Shown here in pieces: positions 1 through 11,381 of a stretch of 64,000 nt of DNA. Numbering within the stretch: position 1 is the stretch's first letter; every line of letters begins with the position of its first letter. Location of the stretch: the NCBI GenBank assembly GCA_002914845.1, contig JXTC01000050.1, positions 566,514 to 630,513 on the forward strand, read 5' to 3'. This stretch comes from Trema orientale. Taxonomy: Eukaryota; Streptophyta; Magnoliopsida; Rosales; Cannabaceae. The notes beneath the pieces were generated by a model. The model saw nothing but the letters and a program-made list of their open reading frames with translations, was not told the DNA's origin and made no database searches. Made by a program: the position numbers and the translations under genes.

Positions 1-34
1 CACGACATTTAGAAGTAGATGTGATATATATATA

Positions 35-560
35 GGTTGCCAATCCAGTAATAATTTTTTTTTTTTACCTATGTATAGATATTTTTTTTCTAGCCGTTGG
101 ATCATTATTTAACAGTGATCTAACGACTATAATGTTGTGCATGAAAAGATGTGCATCATTAATGCTATTTCTCTCTATTACTTTTTAATATAAAAAAAAT
201 ATTCATGATAAATTTTAATTGGCCAAAACGATACTTATGTATAGGTTAAAAAAAAAAACCTACTGGATTGGTGCCCATATATATATATATTATATAGGTT
301 TTCAATCCAATAGGTATTTTTTTAAAATTTATTTATAGGTTTTTCTTCCAGTTATTGGATTATTATCTAATGGCTACCATAGTTTGAGTAATTGAAAAAA
401 ATAATAAAATAAATATCTATTACTTAATGCTAAAAATAATAAAATAAATATCTATTATTTAATACTTTCTCTCTCTATCCACTTTTTACTATAAAAAGAC
501 GAGCGCGATGAATTTTAACTAGGCAAAATATATATTATTTTACCTACTAGATTAATGCCC
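35..560. mobile_element. two abutting MITEs, AATCCAGTAGG family (copies A and B)
   Basis: Two similar units stand head to tail, about 35-275 and 297-560, separated only by TA repeats. Each starts with a GGTT..CAATCCA-type end and finishes with the inverse (TGGATTGGTGCCC or a decayed form), so each has terminal inverted repeats of about 40 bp including a poly-T/poly-A run and the word ACCTAT. The interior carries the shared words GTTGGATCATTAT and CTCTCTATTACTTTTTA. Related copies are at 52755-53004, 53020-53268 and, partially, about 59790-59979. Both full pairs are flanked by (AT)n, so a target duplication cannot be read. No coding capacity. Confidence 0.6.
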
Positions 561-2458
561 ATAAATATATACATATATTACATTTTATTAAATTTATATT
601 ATTTTACCTTTTCAACCATTCTAGTAGATTTTTTTTTACACCAAACTTTATTGCCCATTGCTAGTATATCTTGCAGGACAAAAAAATAAAATGTCATCCA
701 AGCACAAAACTAAAATCTAACAATTTGCATAGTCTTCAAGAAGGGGGGAGGGAAAAAAAAAACCAACAAACTGATTTCTACTAAACACCCAACCTTGGAG
801 ATATTTTAAATCTGATATCAATACTTCTTCAGTTAGTAGTTTCTTTTTAGGGAAAAAAAAAACCCCTCATTTGAGCCTTGTTGGTGCGGTTTTTTGTCCA
901 AGCACTAACTTCGTGTACCTTACACTCTGTGTCAGAAATCAATACCTTTATCGTTAATATCAACGTCGGACCGACCATTGTAGAGATCAAAGCAAAGTGG
1001 TCTGACACTGTGAGCTAGGTGTTTGCAACTTGTGGTACCTATCAAATACTCTTTGAGAATCAAGTCAGTGATGGGCCATAGTAGTGGCAAAGGGAAGAGA
1101 ATATTAGTAAGATTTAGGGCTTTTTTAGAGTGCGAAGGTGACTTATTCTAATCCTTGGGAAACCGATGCTTTTATATAGGTGAGCTAGTCCCCATGACAC
1201 AGGATAGTCAACACATGTCCTTGCAGACTGGCATCACATGTGGATACGTTAGGAAATAATCCAGAAGTGATGAGCGCACGTGAAATGACATATGCATATG
1301 AATGTAACTTCAGTGACATAAGTTGTCCATGCTATCCTCGAGAGCGTAAATTATTTATGCTATGCTCAAGAGCGTAAATTATTTATGCTCTTTCTAAGAG
1401 TGTCTGGAGACATCAAGCAGACTTCAGTTATTTTCTTGTAATTGAACTTGACTCAATAATACTCGGAGGAGCAGAGCCGAGCTGGTCATGATTAGTTTCT
1501 TGTAATTGGGATCAGCTCAGGCATATCCAGAGATACCGAACTGGACCTAAATCTCTTCTTTATACTTAATCTTTGAACCTTTTTTAGTTAATTTCTATAG
1601 TAAAAAGTGTTAAGACTATTTGCGAGGCATAATTGCCTGTGATACAAAGTTAATTCTAATTAGCTCGATAATCATTGTTTCCAACTTGACCATAAGTTTA
1701 CACCTGGTTAGAAAATTTGTCACTCTCACCAAGATCATTATTGATTTTTGTTATTAGAAAATTACCTCCAATAGTTATCCCCGAGTTTCAGTTGTTGGCG
1801 AAGTCGGTAGTTGAAATTCTTTGTTATTCAAGTTTGGTCAATATACTTCTCAAGTCTAAATTTGCTAAATGGCATGTCTGAAGTAAAAAGAAGGAAAGAT
1901 GTTTTGTTAATTCGTTTAACATTAAGATTTTTAATCATGGACAACGATGAAGATGATAATGTGGGTGGGAAGAGGAATATTTTTAATTCAATTTAGGACA
2001 CTTTTAGGATATTGAGGGGTGTGAGAAGTTATTTGAATTTTAAAACTTAGGTTATGTGTGATTTTAGACAAAAAGTAGGGGTGAACAAACAACGGCAATA
2101 GAACCCAACTTATTGTTAAAGGTGTAGGGAAAGAGGGGGAAAAAAAATAGGGCACCCTTATAAAATAATTATTACAACGAAGAAACAAACGTTCAGATCT
2201 CTTGATTTTTTTTTTTTTTCCCGGTATGAGATTGTTTTCATTTTTTGTTATTATTTTTCGTCCTTTTTTTTTCCCTTGTCTTCATTTGCACGCATTGAAT
2301 TATAATTTTATCATTTTTGGGCCAGGCCTAGATGCTATTAACGTGGGCTACATCTCATATGCATAATGAGGGGATTAAGTAGATAATTACCACTTTTTTC
2401 AAATATTTAATTAAATTTACCACCACTATTAGATTCTACCACTTTTAAGGGGGAATTA
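561..2458. other. gene-free stretch with a probable LTR-like remnant
   Basis: No gene is supported. About 870-1560 is less AT-rich than its surroundings and looks like an old LTR or other retroelement piece: it has a TATA-like word near 1170, and a direct repeat of about 20 bp (GAGCGTAAATTATTTATGCT) near 1343 and 1369. No terminal TG/CA boundary, primer-binding site or target duplication could be fixed, so family and orientation remain open. The rest is AT-rich sequence with poly-A/T runs. Confidence 0.3.
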
Positions 2459-2746
2459 GTCAAGAATCTGTCAAGAATTCATCAAGAATCCATCAAGAAT
2501 CTGTCAAGATTACCACTGACATCAAGAATCTGTCAAGAATCCATCAAGATTATCAAGAATCCGTCAAGAATTCATCAAGAACCCGTCGAGATCGCTGCTA
2601 ATGTCAAGAATCTATCAAGAATCCATCATGATCGTCAAGAATTCATCAAAAATTCATCAAGAATCCGTCAAGATCGCCGCTGAAGTCAAGAATCATTTGA
2701 GAATCCGTCAAGATCATCAAGATCATTAAGAATTCATCAAGAATTT
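2459..2746. repeat. degenerate 11-bp minisatellite (TCAAGAATCCR)
   Basis: About 290 bp made of roughly 25 imperfect copies of a 10-11-bp unit close to TCAAGAATCCA/TCAAGAATCTG. Short interruptions (GATCGCCGCTGA, GATTACCACTGAC) recur and suggest a higher-order arrangement. It is not coding in any frame for long. Flanks are AT-rich. Confidence 0.85.
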
Positions 2747-3085
2747 ATTTTAAAAAAGTAGCATGGTGGTATATTTAATTAATGAGGAAAAAAAAGTAGT
2801 ATATAACTAATTTATTCCATATTGAGGACACAATTGAGTACCTCCTCCAACTTCTTATTCATTTTCTTTCTTTCTTTTTTGTTTTTATTTTTATTTTTAT
2901 TTTTTAATCTTGCATTTTTAGCCTTTCATTCTACCTTCTAGGGGTCTTATGGAGTCTTTTTATAATTTTGTTTTAGTCTCCTATTATAGATGTATCCCAC
3001 AATATGATAAATAAAGAGTTTTTTTTTTTTTTCTTTTTTTCTTTTTCCTTTCTGCAAGGAATTCTTCAAAGATTATATTAAAAAA

Positions 3086-4198
3086 GATTAATGACACCAA
3101 AACACCTTCAAATTTGGATATTCTACGAAACAAACTTCACGTTTGAGTTTTACAAATAAATACTCTGACATTTAAAATTTTCGCAATTTAGTGATTTGAA
3201 AAGTAAAAAGACATTTCCTGATAATTGTTTGTTATTTCTTTTTTAGAGTTTAAGATTGTTTTAATTAATTTATAAAAATAAAAATATAAAAATAAAATGA
3301 AAACTAAAAAAAAAAAAAAAAAGATATGAAAGAAGCCTGCAATCTGTCTCTCTTCTCTCATCATCAAAATTAAATAAATAGTCTGGCAGTGAGCATCTAA
3401 AATACATTGCCATGTCCTTGGAATCAAAACACATGAGAAAAGTTTCACGCATTACCAAACAAGATAAATGGCAAGAGATTCTATCTAGGACAACACAACC
3501 GATAATCAAGCTTGTCAATGCTTACTGACAAGAATCCCAACCTCAGCTCCTCCTTCACAAACCCATTCAAAACCCTATGGTCGTCTTCTTCCTTGGCTCC
3601 TTTTTCCTACCCTGCCATTCCTTCTCAGATCACCAAATCTCACGGCGGCAACCACATTCACAGCGCCCCACCTTGAAACCCATTTTGATCCTCCCACCAC
3701 CAACACTTTTGCACTATCCTAAACCTTATAAATTTCTTATTTTAGATTCAAATTCTGCAGATCTAAACCCAACTACGATGCGATATAGCTGGCCGTTGGA
3801 CACAGGGACTGCTAATGGGTCGCCTATTTTCTCTTTGGTTCAGAGGTGCTTGAGGGTTTGAAGTCAATGGTAATAATAATAAAGAGAGACAGGGAGACCG
3901 ACAGAGATTATTATAGGGTTTCAGTCCCTTTGTTTTCATTTCTTTTGTATTAAAATTAAAATTAATATTAAACGCTGAAAAAGAAACTAATTAAAAATTA
4001 TTATAAGAAAATTTTAGTCTAACACGTTCTCAATAAGGGGTTTTCTCATCATTCTACTATTCGATTTATTAAACTGGGCATTGTAAGGTTTAATTTTGTA
4101 GAAATTTAAAATATTAGGGTATTTATTTGTAAAACTCAACGGCGAGGTTTGTTTTTGCTTAAAATTCAAATTGTAGAATATTTTTGTGTCATTAACCC
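3086..4198. mobile_element. Mutator-like element, Pack-MULE candidate 1
   Basis: The ends are long inverted repeats of about 110 bp: the left arm contains TTAATGACACCAAAA and GAGTTTTACAAATAAATAC, and the right arm carries the inverse near 4100-4198. The element is flanked by ATTAAAAAA (3077-3085) and ATTAAGAAA (4199-4207), a 9-bp target duplication with one mismatch, which is the Mutator signature. The interior, about 3520-3950, is markedly less AT-rich and holds an open frame at 3577-3861 (94 aa, proline/serine-rich, no recognised domain) plus a second open frame beside it. This looks like captured host sequence, but its source was not recognised. No transposase is present, so the element is non-autonomous. 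Confidence 0.7.
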
Positions 4199-4229
4199 AT
4201 TAAGAAAATAAAAGAACGAAGGGACAAAA

Positions 4230-4884
4230 TGTTGATATATGTGAACATATGTGAACAGAAATAAATATATCTGTATGAACACATATGAACATATATGTAA
4301 ACAGAGCTGTGTGAACACATGTGAACGTGTACATGTGAACACATGTGAACAGATATGAACATATATATGTGAAGATATGTGAACACTTAAATGGTGTGCA
4401 AACCATGTTCAAACTGTGTAGAGGTTAGTGAAGGATTGGTGAGCCTAGCCCATAAATAAAGGGTCTCTTTCTTCATTCTCTTCATCCCAAAAATTAGAAA
4501 TATTTCAAGTACTCTCTTCTAATTAAATCTTTTCTTTGCTCTTTGTTTCTCCTTTCAAAGAGAGTAGAGTTTCTTTATGAAAGATGAGGTTTCCAAAAGT
4601 GGCAATGTAAGGTGTGAGTGAGAGAATACTTGTGAGAAAGTGCTTGGGTGTATTGGGGTCATTGGGTAAAAAAGAGGAAAATCTATACGATCGTAAAAAC
4701 TTTTTATATAGTGAAATTTCTTTCTGAGAAATAATAGTTTTTCTCCTAGTTTAAGAGTTTTCTACTTAAATTCTTGTGTTGTGAGATTGGTTTCTATACC
4801 TTGTTATTACTTCTCTATTATTCTGACATTTCTTTAAAGTGAGATCCTGAGAGCGGCGAATCTGGGTTGGTCAGATTCCTAATA
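4230..4884 (+). repeat. 5' LTR of the copia element
   Basis: 655 bp. The first 170 bp (U3) are built from repeats of GTGAAC/ACATGTGAAC. A decayed TATA-like word (CATAAATAAA) is at 4451-4460, matching the intact CTATAAATAG in the 3' LTR. Confidence 0.88.
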
Positions 4885-5040
4885 AGTTATATCAGAGCGG
4901 GGTTCTTCGGTGTACTAAGACTTGGTATTAGTTTAAAAAATTCTGTGTAAGGAGGCTGTATTCAAGTATGAGCATTTGAATCTTTTAATCTTTCTTGGGA
5001 ATTTTCTTAGCAGTTTTCTAAACTAGAAGTGCGAAGCAAG

Positions 5041-5790
5041 ATGTCAGGAAACAAGATTTCAATTCCGGTTAGAGCTGATGTGGAGAAATTTGATGGGAAC
5101 ATCAATTTTGACTTGTAGCAAATACAAATCAAGGATTTATTGATTCAATTTGGATTGCATAAGGTTTTGAAAGGAAGAGAGGCTTACAAGGGCAAAGATT
5201 ATGAGAAATCCAGTATAAGTGATGAAGAATAGGATGATCTGGATAAGAGAGTTGTAAGTGCGATAAGTATGTATCTGGCAAAAAATGTCCTTGCAAATGT
5301 GCTTGGAATAACGACGGCTAAAGATCTCTGGGGAAAGCTTGGAAAATTGTATCTGGTAAAAGGTGTCTCAAATCGAGTATACCTAAAAGAGCAGTTTCAT
5401 ACATTGCGTATGAATAAAGGTACTAAAATTTCAGATCATCTAAGTGTCTTGAATGGTATCGTTTCTGAATTGGAGGTTATTAGAGTGAAGAGTGAAGATA
5501 AAGATAAAGCATTGTGATTCATCTGGTCTCTTCTACCTTCCTATCAGCATATGAAACTTATTTTGGTGCATGGAAAGGAGACTGTAATTTTTTTTAAAGT
5601 CACAAGTAAACTTTTATCTAAAGAAAGAATGTTGACAGGTGTTAGAAGTAATATTCCAAATGAAGGTTCAGCATTAGCAGTCGTCACTGGGAATAAAAAC
5701 TCTGTGAAAAAGAATGTAATCTGCTAGGGGTGTGAACATTCTAGACACCTGAAAAGAAATTATTAAAAAGGTAGAGTGAGTTTGGCTAAA
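5041..5790 (+). pseudogene. copia gag remnant
   Basis: Starting at the ATG at 5041, the frame reads as a plant copia gag: a DUF4219/UBN2-like region including the phrase LWGKLGKLY near 5317-5350, and ending in a CCHC zinc-knuckle region near 5720-5770. It is broken by in-frame stops at 5116-5118, 5230-5232 and 5515-5517 and by further stops in and after the knuckle, and the knuckle has lost its last cysteine. The longest intact piece is 5269-5517 (82 aa). Gag would package the RNA in virus-like particles; this copy cannot make a full protein. Downstream of the knuckle the frame soon dissolves and the pol gene is absent. Confidence 0.85.
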
Positions 5791-6221
5791 AGCTCCAAAT
5801 CTGGTGATGCTACTAATATTACCCCCTATGATAGAGACGATGATCTTGTCTTTTGATCATGATATGTGCATCCTCATGGTATGCTGTTTATTTCTAAAGA
5901 TGCTATGAAAAAGTATGTGTCACAATTAGCAGTAGTAAGTTTGCATATAGGCATTGGTTTTGGCATTGATGTAAGGTGTGTGCTGAATGATGTCGATGGC
6001 TGATGGACTCCAAGGGAAGCCAAACGTGGGAGTCAACACCATAATTATCAATAAGGTTATTTTGACATGAGTCGAGCTAAAAATCTTAGAATTCGTCAAT
6101 TCTAAGTGGTATACTCATATGGTAAAGTATGATTGTCAGTAAAGACAATGATAGCAACATAAGCTATGAGATGAGATCGTATATGAAGACATAATTGAAA
6201 TCAAGTCTTCAAGTGGGAGAT

Positions 6222-6876
6222 TGTTGATGTATGTGAACATGTGTGAACAGAAGTAAATATATCTGTGTGAACACATGTGAACATATGTGTGAACAGATCT
6301 ATGTGAACACATGTGAACGTGTACATGTATAACACATGTGAATAGATATGAATATATATATATATATATATAAAGACATGTGAACACTTAAATGGTGTGC
6401 AAACTGCGTTCAAACTGTGTAGAGGTTGGTGAAGGATTGGTGATCCTAGCCTATAAATAGAGGCTTCATTTCTTCATTCCAAAAATTAGAAGTATTTCAA
6501 GTTCTCTCTTCTAATTAAATTCTTTCTTTTCTCTTTGTTTCTCCTTTCAAAAAGAGTAGAGTTTCTTTGTGAAAGAGTAGAGTTTAAAGAGTGACGGTGT
6601 AAGATGTGAGTGAGAGAATACTTATGAGAAAATGATTGAGTGTATTGGGGTCATTGCATAGAAAAGAGGGAAATCTATGCGATTGTATAAACTTTTCATA
6701 TAGTGAAATTCTTTTCTAAGAGACAGTGGTTTTTATCCTGATTTGGGAGTTTTTCACTTAAATTCATGTATTGTGAGATTGATTTCTATTCCCTGTTATT
6801 ATTTTTCTATTATTCTAACATTTCTTTGAAGTGAGATTCTAGGAGCGATGAATCTAGGTCGGTCAGATTTCTAACA
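6222..6876 (+). repeat. 3' LTR of the copia element
   Basis: 655 bp, the same length as the 5' LTR. TATA box CTATAAATAG at 6451-6460. The U3 repeats are ACATGTGAAC-type, with a local (TA)n expansion near 6353-6371. Confidence 0.88.
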
Positions 6877-6881
6877 CAAAA

Positions 6882-8870
6882 GAAGAGTCCCTATCCAAGA
6901 CCAAGAGCAACAACCCACAAAACCAAACAATAAAACAAGCATCGCGTGAGATTGGAATCTAAACACTTATCACAAATGACAAACAAAAAACGAGTCTAAC
7001 TCTATCAACACATCCGATGTAACAAATCATCAAGCTGCATTAGGAACCCATCATTTTATCTTCTGTCGAGAAAGACAAAGAAAGTATTCCACTTGCTAAC
7101 ATAGAACCGTGGTATCCATCAAGAAAACAACCTATACACTCCAAAATATCACAAGCAGAGGAGAATTTTCCTTCAAAAATCAACAAATTTTGACTTCACC
7201 AAATGCTCCAAATAAGACAGTAAAAATCTCCCAAAGTCTTCTAAAGACAGTGTAGTAACAGCATAGATGCACAAACCTTCAAAAAAAAAAAATCATTATC
7301 ACGAGAGATAGAGGATCTGATAGAGCTTTTAGACCAAACTTCACCTTCAAACTCATAACACCATAAAGCATGAAGAACTATCTCTGGGCTCTCCAAACAG
7401 CATGGGCAAGAAAGGGAACATCGGACCTGCCTTTTTATTACCAACAATAAAGAGGGAAATCGGCCAAGGGGACATACCTTAAGGAGGGACTGTAATTGGT
7501 TTAAAAGAGCTAGGCAAAGGAATCCAAGGATCCTGGAAAGCATTAATTGAGGACCCATCTCCAACCTTCTACCTGACACCATACTTAAGAAGCTCAAGCC
7601 CCCCAACAAATGCTTCACCATACAAAAGAAATATTAGAGCCCATATTAGCCTAAAAAATAGATGATGCACGGTAATACTTAGCTTTAAGCACCTGAGCCA
7701 TAAGCAAGTTAGGGTTAGATATCAACCGCCAACCTTGTTTTGCCACAATACGGTGACGGAGCTACACTACGGTAAGGGTGGGCAATTGCTCCCCCTGTAA
7801 AAAATATTGTTTTATTAATTTATATATAAGATTTAATAAAAATCAATATTTGCTCCTTCCCCTGAAAATTTTAATTCGCACACATGCTCTTGCTATGATG
7901 AGCCATCTTAGACCTCACTCAAAGATCAAGACTAATGGATATTAATTATGGGTCATCTTAGGCCTCGTTCAAAGAGCCATTTAGAGAAACTAAAAGTTAA
8001 ACTTAAATATAAAATTCTTTCAAACCTACTCCCAAATTTTTTTGTTCTTCTATCTCCCAAAAAGATATATGCCACAGTTATATGCTGCCTCTACTTTAGA
8101 CTTCATGGCTTCTAACCACGCTCCACTTGAATCCTTGATCATTAGTTTGGGTCCATTGCAATCTTCACATGCATCACCAATTGTCTCTTGCTTTGAAAGG
8201 TGTAAGCTTAATTTTAAAAGTTTTTTTTTTTTTCCTATTATTGTCCATTCCAAATGAATCATAATCTAATTTATATATGTGTATTATATATATTTTAATG
8301 TTTATATATTTTAATAGTAGTAATAAGTAATAACAATAATAGATTGTCTCTTGCTTTATTGCCTTTTTTTTTTTTGGGAATTTTATAGATTCTAGAAAAT
8401 AAGTGTTTGGTTATTGATCCGAAGCTTGGTAGCTCTATCTTATTGAATATCCATACTTAAGGTAATTTTTCTATCTACTATTTAGTTTATTATTCTGTTT
8501 AGTTGCCGGCCTGCATCTACAGAATATAGATTATGAAAAAAAGAAAATTAATTATGTTATGCCCCTGAATAATAATCCTAGCTCTACCATTGCGACCGTA
8601 GCTTGATTAAAAAAGCTAAGACGTTAAAGCCCAAACCACCTTCTACCTTGGGTTGGCACATGAAAGACCAACTAATCCAATTAATTTCAAATTTACCTTT
8701 CGTATAATGCCGCCTAAAAGTTGCCATCATTGATTCCGACTCACAACAAAGAGCATTGGGAAGTTTAAAAATACTCATTGTATAAATTGAACAATAGCCT
8801 TCAGAAGAACCTCTGTTCCTCCTGCGGGAAAAAATTTCTAAATTAACAGTTGTCAAGTTATTGTAATACC
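6882..8870 (-). mobile_element. L1-clade LINE, 3' part of ORF2, decayed and split
   Basis: Read on the minus strand, 8850-8593 encodes the end of a plant LINE reverse transcriptase (YTMSIFKLPNALCCE, then WISWSF, then PKVEGGLGF). After an inserted element (7751-8592) the same protein resumes at 7750 with AKQGWRLISNPNLLMAQVLK, followed by a zinc-binding region after the RT (CPCCLESPEIVLHALWC, near 7350-7410) and a decayed stretch (FEGKFSSACDIL near 7160). Several in-frame stops and frameshifts make it a pseudogene. The 5' part of ORF2 and all of ORF1 are missing, as in most 5'-truncated LINEs. The copia element abuts its low-coordinate side. Confidence 0.78.
7751..8592. mobile_element. hAT-like non-autonomous element inside the LINE
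   Basis: This 842-bp block interrupts the LINE reading frame. Its left end CGGTGACGGAGCTA and right end TAGCTCTACCATTG (inverse CAATGGTAGAGCTA) resemble the CAGTGGCGGAGC-type ends of plant hAT elements. Flanking octamers CCACAATA (7743-7750) and CGACCGTA (8593-8600) agree at 5 of 8 positions, compatible with a decayed 8-bp target duplication. No transposase was seen. Confidence 0.5.
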
Positions 8871-8876
8871 ATCTAA

Positions 8877-8909
<33 letters not shown>

Positions 8910-11381
8910 GTTGTTGTTTTTTTTTTCAGATTTCTGTGTTTCTTCTAATACGTTTCATTTTTTTGGGTCAAAAGTAAATATGCAGAAATTATTTAGCTCA
9001 TATCCAATTGTTTATTTGTTTTTCTTATTATTTAGCTCATATCCAATTGTTTATTTGTTTTTCTTTTCAAGGCTTTTAGACTTTGACAGTAATACTACAA
9101 GATTTATTTATTTCTTTAACTCTCATCAGCAAGATAAACGATTTAAACGGGTTATTAAAGAATACTAAGGACAAGTTTTCTTCTCTATTTTCTATTTTAT
9201 TTTTTCTCGTTTCTTTTTCCTTTCTTTCTTATCTTTTCATCTCTTATTTGCGATATATATATATATATATGGAGGACTTCTCAATGGTTACAATTTTCCT
9301 CAATGGTTACAATTTTTTTGTAAACCCATGTATATATATATATATATTTTCGATTATCAAAAATTAATTTGCTTCAACAGAACTTTTCTTTTTTTATTTT
9401 TTTTTTCTATTTGAATAATTCTTTAGAGTTTTCTTTGTTCCATCTAATTATAAATCGTGTGGATTTCGTGATTTTTATTATTTTTATGTTATTTTGTACA
9501 ATTTTCTTTTAGATCTAAAACTTCCAAGATCTAGATTTGGAAGATTATATCATGTCAAATATCAATTATCACAAAATATTCATTGTATTAGTTGAACAGG
9601 TCTACTCAATGGCAGAGAGTGATTTAAAAGAGGGAATAGAAATATCTCATAGAGCTCAACTGTAGCAGTTAGGTTATGAATTTTCTCCATGAGTGTTGTT
9701 AGAATCCAATAATTTTATCAATTGTTTGTTTGTTGTTATGGGTATTTTGTAATTTGATTTTAATGTTGACTGATAATTATATTATGCTTAGAGAAGGAAA
9801 TTCTTATTTTGATTAAGGGTTTATGATACAAATGGTCCCTAAAATATCTAACTTGTAGTAATTTGGTCTTCAAAGTTTCAATTGTGGTAATTAAGCCCTT
9901 GAACTTTCTGATCTGAAACAATGTAGTCCCTAAACTATCTAAATTGTAACCTTGCTATTGAATATCTGACCAAAAACATACATGAAGAGTATGTTGTAGT
10001 ATTTGAAAACATATTTAATGGAAAAGAACAATAAACTGAACAAGAGGATTTAGAGAGAATGAAAGATATATTATTTGTATTCTTTTAGATTTTTAGAGTT
10101 ATAAATATTCCTTTAAATATTCCTAGATTGTCCCTTAATTTAATTTTGTACTATATCTTTCCATCCATTCTCCCACTAGTTCCCATCTCTTCTCTCTCCT
10201 TCCCTCATCTTTTGTGCTTCTCATCCCTCTTGAATCCAACCAACCCAGAAATTGTTCTTCTTTGATTTTCTTACCAAAATTTTCTCTTTCTTTTTTTTTT
10301 TTAATATCTCTTCACCCTTCAATTTCTTATTTTCATTTTATCGCGCATAATCTGATAAAAGTGGAATTGAGGTTATCTTTAATTGATTTCATTCGTTGTA
10401 TACTTCTGTTTCTCTCCATAAAATTAAGATTGTATTTGATTAGAAAGTAAAGATTTTAACGAACAAGAAATTTTGAATGTAAATAAAATAAAAATCTACA
10501 CAAGCAAGGTAGAAGATAACTAGAAATTTAAAAGAGAAGATAATTACTTATAGAAAAGAAATTATAAAAAAAAAAACAAAAATCAAAACAAAAGGAAGGC
10601 TGTAATTATTGAAACTGAAAGAGAAAGGTAATTACACCTAGCAATGAAATGAACGAGAAGGGAAAAATAAAAATAAAATCAAGGGAAACAATGTGCAAAG
10701 AAGGGCTATCTAATATATATATATATATATATTAAACGAGATTAATTCTTTTGTTAGATAGACAAAGGTCCAAGAGAGAAAAAAATAGAAAAACGATAAC
10801 TTTTTCAGAATCTTACTTTGATTAAATTTTTTGTTGGGTTAGATGTTTAATTTTTTTAAGACCTTACTTTTATGAATTAAGTTTTAAAATAAGTGGTACG
10901 AAATTCTAAAAGAATTATTTAAAGAGATGTGTACGAAGAGATTTTTTTTTTACACCTAAAAAGGTACTAAAAAGATAATTTCATTAAAGGTTCTTTTAAT
11001 ATAAAAGAATTTAGAAAAGGGGGTCATATTCGCACCCAGCCAAACATAAAGGCACCACTTCTTTATCAAATTATTTTTTTAAGCACAATTTTATCCTTAT
11101 TTTAAAAATTAAAGCACCCCATTTCAGGATTAAAGAGAGCTATAAATAATAAAATTAAAACCTTGCACAAAAATATAGTAAAAACTTATTTTTCTAAAAC
11201 TAGTAAAGAACAAGTAAAGTGTTTATTAATTGATGGAGGTATACCGGGAGCATCCTGGACTAGAACACAAAATCCAACAAGATCACTCGATTCGAGTGAT
11301 TATATACATCTATTCAATAATTCCAAGTACGAACAAAAGCCATGTTCGTTTAAAACAGAAAGGAAGTATTAATATAAATGT
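8871..11381. other. gene-free AT-rich stretch with short repeats
   Basis: No gene is supported. It contains (TTA)n at about 8878-8910; a tandem duplication of about 37 bp at 8990-9066 (TTTAGCTCATATCC..); a small MITE-like block between (AT)n runs at 9252-9350 that shares GGAGGACTTCTCAATGG with the element at 33420-33660; one arm of the foldback family near 9825-10015 (ACAAATGGTCC); and (AT)n at 10713-10731. Short open frames in this stretch look like chance. Confidence 0.5.

Larger units (their letters stand above)
4230..6876 (+). mobile_element. internally deleted Ty1/copia LTR retrotransposon
   Basis: The element has two 655-bp LTRs (4230-4884 and 6222-6876) that begin TGTTGAT; the 3' copy ends CTAACA and the 5' copy CTAATA. 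It is flanked by a perfect 5-bp target duplication CAAAA (4225-4229, 6877-6881). A primer-binding site resembling initiator-Met tRNA (TATCAGAGC) follows the 5' LTR near 4889, and a purine tract AAGTGGGAGA precedes the 3' LTR. Between them are only a decayed gag and a short 3' remnant. Protease, integrase, reverse transcriptase and RNase H are missing. The two LTRs differ at many sites, so the insertion is not recent. It could be mobilised only in trans, if at all. Confidence 0.9.

Noticed and set aside
2459-2746. CRISPR-like array
   Set aside because: Units are adjacent 10-11-bp repeats without spacers, in a plant genome.
4192-4412. Minus-strand frames rich in Cys/His/Thr within the copia LTRs (also 6136-6413)
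   Set aside because: Produced by the ACATGTGAAC repeats of U3, not a protein.
8050-8262. Open frames inside the hAT-like element (both strands)
   Set aside because: No transposase domain; about 70 aa each on opposite strands of the same bases.
10214-10450. 78-aa frame beginning MLLIPLESNQPRN
   Set aside because: Pyrimidine-rich chance frame without domain or splice context.
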